A stretch of 64,000 nt of DNA from the NCBI GenBank assembly GCA_029851415.1, contig CM056742.1, positions 156,617,121 to 156,681,120 of the forward strand, read 5' to 3'. Shown here one piece after another: positions 59,730-64,000 of this stretch (position 1 is its first letter; every line of letters starts with the position of its first letter). The notes under the pieces are model-generated. The model was not told the DNA's origin. It made no database searches and saw nothing but the letters and a program-made list of their open reading frames with translations. The translations under genes and the position numbers were made by a program. This DNA comes from Eretmocerus hayati (taxonomy: Eukaryota > Arthropoda > Insecta > Hymenoptera > Aphelinidae).

Positions 59730-62496
59730 ATGGCGAAATTCGTAGTGGTGGCTTTCTGCCTGTTGGCCGTAACGATCATCAATGGAAAACCCGTGGCCGA
59801 AGAAACCCCTGCCAAGCTGGAGGTTGTACCTCTGCAAGAGAAGAAAGCCGAGCCAGACATGAAGGAGATTAAGCCCGAAACTCCTCTGCTCAGTGAGGCA
59901 CCCAAAGTATCCGAAAGTAAGCCTGAGCCAGAAATGGCAATCAAAGCCGAGGAGAAGAAAGACGAAAAGTTGCCCCTGGCTACTGAAGAGATGAAATCTG
60001 ATCAGCCAAATATGCAAATGAATGATGAGAAGAAATCAGAGCAACTACCAATAACCGAAGAGAAAAAACCCGAGGAGCTGCTAAAGAGTGCGGCGCCATC
60101 TGAAGTCAGTCTTGAGAAGGTGAGTTGATAGTAATCGATTTTTCGACACAACTATTTCAAAATCAATTCGAAACTAAGATGATAGGTAGGGCGGCTATTC
60201 TAAATATCTCCATGAAGACACCAACTTTTCACTAATTTGCGTTTGAATTTTCATTCCATCCTTCTGAACTCATACAAGCTGGCCCGCAAAATGAGGAGTC
60301 TGTCCAAGAATGGATTACACCTAAATCAATTATATATAATGAACCACATTGCAACTACAGTGGTTGAGATAAGTTACCAGTGCAGAGTTATCAACTTGAT
60401 ATCTTTAAATAATGTAACCAGTAATCAAGCCCTCCATTCGTCACTGTCCATACCATTTCGCTAGTTCACAAGAGTCGATAAAATATTCGTGGTTAGTATT
60501 CCTCAACGATCTAAAACCCATAGGTTTACAATTTTGGCTTTAATAGGAAGCAATGACTGGGACGAGGATCAAGGGAGTCACGCCGTGATTATTAGTTGAA
60601 AGAAACATTTGAGTCATTCCGAATAATAGCTCCTCAAAATTTTTGTCACGATAGCTTATCAAGTTGGTTAAAGTTCCAGGAGAGAAGATTTTCTAGTAGA
60701 TCTTATATAGTCACAGTTCAATTTTTAATGTCAAATCTTACGCCTACATATTTGGTACATGACACTCTCGCCCACCACCTGAGCGATTGATAACTTATGT
60801 CAACATACTCCGATCTTGCTACTTTTCACAGACTCTTATTGTGTTCTACTGGATATCAGTGAGAACCAGTGACACTTCATCAAGATGGGATCAAAATTTA
60901 CTAGATATCGAATCATAAATATCGAATATCGAATCACTTAGCTTTCCGTAAATGGACATTTTTCTCTTATCGCTGATTGCATAGCGAACATCACAAATTT
61001 AAAAAAAATAGAAGATGAACTTACTTTGATTCGAATAACCATCGCTCCAGAGTTCACTTATTTGCATTCGTCGAATCCTGATGTAAAGAAGGAACAATTC
61101 GCATTTTTAATATGGTAAGAGATTCGAGATCGAGTGAACTTTTTCTTCAAGTGCACTCTCGGAAATATAAATACTCAATTTTGACCTACACCATGATCCT
61201 AAAGGAGAAGCCCAATATCTACGGGCCAGACAGACCGTCAAGTTGATTTAATAGAATTCAAAGTAAATGAACGACCGATTATGAGCCTCAAGGTTCCACA
61301 ATGATCACAAAATAATAAAGTAGAGATCTCGTTTCCTAAGTGAATGAGATATGTTACTAAGAAAAATTGTCTCCTTCTAGGCGGTGGTACCAGCTGTTGT
61401 AGCTCCAGTCAGCGTAGAAGAGGTTCCAGTATCTGCTGGTTCGTCAGTCGTACCCGTAAAAGATACTGCCTCTGCTGCTGAAGTTCAACCGATCGCCAAG
61501 TCAGCTGTTGATACTTCGAGCCCAGTCGACGGATCTGCCCAAGCTAAGAAAATTGAGGAGGTTGAACCTATCTCGAAAAGCGCTGACAAGGCTGTAGATG
61601 CACCAATCAAAGCTGCTGATGTTATTTCACACAAGTCCGAATCTGAAGAAGTCAAGGCCGCCGTAGCAGTCGAGAAAAAGGCAGAAGAAACAACCGGACC
61701 CCTAACAAAGACGACTGAGGTAGCCAAAACTGCGGAACCAGCAAAGGATGAAACCGCAGTCACGTCCACCGGAGAGACCCCAAAATCTGAGTTCCCCGCT
61801 GAAGAAAATAAACTAGAGATCAAATCTGAAAGCGCATCTCCAAAGATTGCCATTCCCGAACAATCAGTCCAACCACAGGCCGAAGTTGTGAGCCCTATTG
61901 TGGGAACCGTCGGCGATGTGAGTGGCCAACAGGGATCCGAGTCGCAGGTATCTGTTAAAAGCAGCGTCGGTAACGTAGAATCCATAGCCACGATTCAACA
62001 GGTTTCAGAAGGTGCCAAAGAGCAACGCTCAGAAGACCAAGCGGTTGTCGCTGCTCCAAAAGCAGCCGAAATACCAGCAAAGGAGACTGTTGCTGTACCC
62101 GAAGAGCAAAAGGTAGTTCTAGTCGACCAAGTTGCAAAATCTGCGGACAAACCTATGGTGGGTGACAGCCCGATCGCTCCTCCAATGAACCTCGATAGTC
62201 CCAAAGCTCAAGAAATGAAACCCGAGGAGCAGAAGATTGAGGAACCAAAACTACAACAAGATGCCGCACAGCCCGAAAAACAGAAAAGCAATGAAAAGAT
62301 TGACAAATATGACAGCTCGTCAGAGGCCAGTAGTGAGGAAAACAAAGACGAAAAGAAGGAAGAGAAGAAAGAAGCCGCAAGTCAAGAGAAAGAGGACAGC
62401 AGTTCCGAAGAGAGCAAGTCTGATGAGAAAGAAAAACAGAAACCAACTGAAAGTAGCAAGCCCGCAGAATTATCAACAAATGCACCCGCTTCTTAA
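59730..62496 (+). CDS. Secreted, disordered Glu/Lys/Ser-rich protein (two coding exons)
   Basis: The coding sequence joins 59730-60119 and 61381-62496, 501 codons plus TAA. The ATG follows the acceptor by 6 bases and opens a clear signal peptide (MAKFVVVAFCLLAVTIING, cleavage before KPVAEE). The rest is low-complexity: E, K, P, A, S and V dominate, there is no Trp, the only Cys (C10) is in the signal peptide, and a single Tyr lies near residue 440. Residues 20-130 hold EEKK/EMK-type motifs; 131-430 alternate Val/Ala/Pro-rich and Lys/Glu-rich stretches; 439-490 form a Ser-Glu-Lys-rich tail with two DSSSE clusters, good substrates for acidophilic secretory kinases (S-x-E). The intron is phase 0 (AAG|GTGAGT ... 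CTTCTAG|GCG). The product should be extracellular and largely unfolded; candidate roles such as matrix, cuticle, silk or haemolymph protein cannot be separated from sequence alone. No family was recognised. Confidence 0.85.
60120..61380 (+). other. Phase-0 intron of the secreted-protein gene
   Basis: The donor is AAG|GTGAGT and the acceptor CTCCTTCTAG|GCG. A branch-point-like TTACTAA lies at 61354-61360, about 20 bases before the AG. In-frame reading past the donor stops after two codons, and the downstream exon has no upstream ATG in frame, so splicing is required. Nothing else is recognised inside. Confidence 0.85.
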
Positions 62497-63545
62497 ACAG
62501 CTAAAAATGTCTCCATCTGCAGAATTCTACAACGGCTGATTAGACATGTTCTGAAATAAGCGGTTTAGAGAAACGATTGTAATGAAAAATGACGTAAAAG
62601 GATGAAAGAATGTTGAATGAATGAGACGCCGACTAGTGTGAATGTGATGAGAGAAATTGACAGCGTTTGAGATATTATAGTAAAGTCTAGAATATCAGAC
62701 AGTAAATATCTAGTGAGGAAGAGTAATGAGAGCTTGAATGAGACGCTCAAAATGAGTGTTGGCAGGGTTCATCATCATATCTTAGCGTGCTAGGCCAAGC
62801 GACACTCAACACAAGTGTTGTGAGATTCGCCAGATGTCCCCTTTAAAATTCTCAACGATCTCGCAAAAGAAGAGGTAGTGACCTTCCAAAGCTTGTGATT
62901 GAAGTCTTGAATATCTCAAGCTATGAATTTACGTCAAGCGAGAATATTAAAAGTGAGATTATCCTCGAAACTCGCAACACTTTTGAACCATCACGTTATA
63001 CGTTCGTCTCAGCAAACATTTGAAACTGTTCGCGTGAGACGTACGGTTCATCTGAATCATTCTTTAACCCTCGAATTCTCTCTGTTCATTTGCCCTTTTC
63101 ATAGAATTCGTACTAATTTTTCCCCCATTAAAGCATCACTGACATGTTTATATCATCTTCGCCCTCCCATCCTGACATCCAATGCTCATATCATTCTGCA
63201 TCATTGCAAGCATTCTGCTCTTTCCGTTTCCATTATTGATAATTAATATTAAAGTCGTTCATAAACAGTATCATTACTTTAAATAACTGATAATTTGTAT
63301 CGTGATCATCAGCGTTGTTACGATAATAATTGACAGATTTGATATTTTTACGACATTTCTTAAATGCCAATATTTCATAGGGTCAGCAAATATGACTCAG
63401 AGAATTTCCAATTCTCGCACAGTGAGCGTATGATTTCTGTCAAAACTCTAATTCAATATGGTCCGCCTTCCATTTTTTTCACGATCCAAAAATATACACC
63501 ATGCCTGATTGTATGATTATCAATAAAAGAAAATTGCGACATTTA
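62497..63545 (+). other. Inferred 3' untranslated region
   Basis: AT-rich sequence without supported frames follows the TAA stop. Weak ATTAAA variants occur near 63128 and 63248 and could be alternative sites. Confidence 0.45.
63522..63527 (+). terminator. Polyadenylation signal AATAAA
   Basis: This is the first canonical AATAAA after the stop codon, about 1.03 kb downstream, followed within 30 bases by a TTTATTTAAGC-type stretch. Cleavage would be expected near 63540-63550. Confidence 0.45.
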
Positions 63546-64000
63546 TTTAAGCAGCTCTTAGTTCTCCAAACTCCATGTATTCAATATCAAATTATGCTCT
63601 GATAACAGTTAAGAGCAGTGCAATACATATCATATCAGCTTTACGAGGATTGCTGATTATACTTATGGAAGCATGAGTGGTAACCATAATCTCTACGTAG
63701 ATTGAATATGCTTTGATAAGACTTAGGAAATTTCGATGTCAATGTTTCATCCGATTTGAGAAATTCATTGCTACCAAGAACTTTAAAATCGCAGCGATAG
63801 AATCTGAAGAAAACCAATAAATGAAGTGAGATTCATGCATGACACTGTAACATTAGGCAGCAAATCCGTCAATTAGTCCGTAATTAGGATGTATGATCTA
63901 CTATGAAAAGATCAGTCAGAATTGGTATCTATTCCAGACTGTAAAAGTTCTTTGGACTTTTCTAAGTATTTGTAGCAGCTGTTCACAATTTATAAGATTG
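63546..64000. other. Intergenic, nothing recognised
   Basis: AT-rich sequence to the window edge with no frame, repeat or RNA gene supported. Confidence 0.4.

Overview
The window reads as insect-type nuclear DNA. It is AT-rich (roughly 60% by eye), intron-bearing and gene-poor, with no operons, bacterial ribosome-binding sites or CRISPR array, and it is full of short non-autonomous DNA transposons and fold-back repeats. A hymenopteran or other holometabolous insect is a guess from general texture, not something the sequence proves.

Only one protein-coding gene is well supported. It lies at the right end on the + strand: a non-coding first exon ending at 54641 (TATA boxes at 54183 and about 54487), a 5.1 kb first intron (54642-59723), a coding exon (59730-60119), a 1.26 kb phase-0 intron (60120-61380) and a terminal exon (61381-62496) with an AATAAA signal at 63522. 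It encodes a 501-residue secreted, highly charged, probably disordered Glu/Lys/Ser/Pro/Ala/Val-rich protein with a Ser-Glu-rich tail. Its family is not recognised. Three weaker coding candidates are listed at low confidence: a small secreted-peptide ORF at 23231-23548 (+), a possible internal exon at 5656-5840 (-) and an ORF at 18932-19384 (-).

Repeats by region. 1-5 kb: a GGGTAACTTTGGTAC-type motif cluster and a 2.1 kb fold-back (2603-4713). 10-12.3 kb: a 150-bp hairpin MITE (second copy at 58205) and an asymmetric fold-back (11078-12310). 13.7-17.6 kb: a 27-bp minisatellite built into 1071-bp higher-order units, with inverted monomers at its right edge. 23.6-24.2 kb: a TTAA-flanked, piggyBac-like element. 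29.4-32 kb: three fold-back elements and an element end. 33.7-35.5 kb: a hAT-like element with an 8-bp target duplication, into which a second hAT-like MITE has inserted with its own 8-bp duplication. 40.05-41.34 kb: a composite fold-back made of 117-bp palindromic modules. 44.5 and 52.06 kb: two 329-bp elements with TAA target duplications. 51-53 kb: another small MITE and an old decayed inverted repeat. 58.2-59.4 kb: two fold-backs side by side inside the first intron of the gene.

The most interesting theme is fold-back DNA in which related copies share a short core or loop and the terminal motifs, while the stems differ between copies yet stay self-complementary within each copy. This holds for the 329-bp pair and for the 117-bp modules versus their relatives at 40323 and 55904. 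It suggests that the two arms of one element are repeatedly copied from each other. Everything here was read by eye; no alignment, folding or database search was run.
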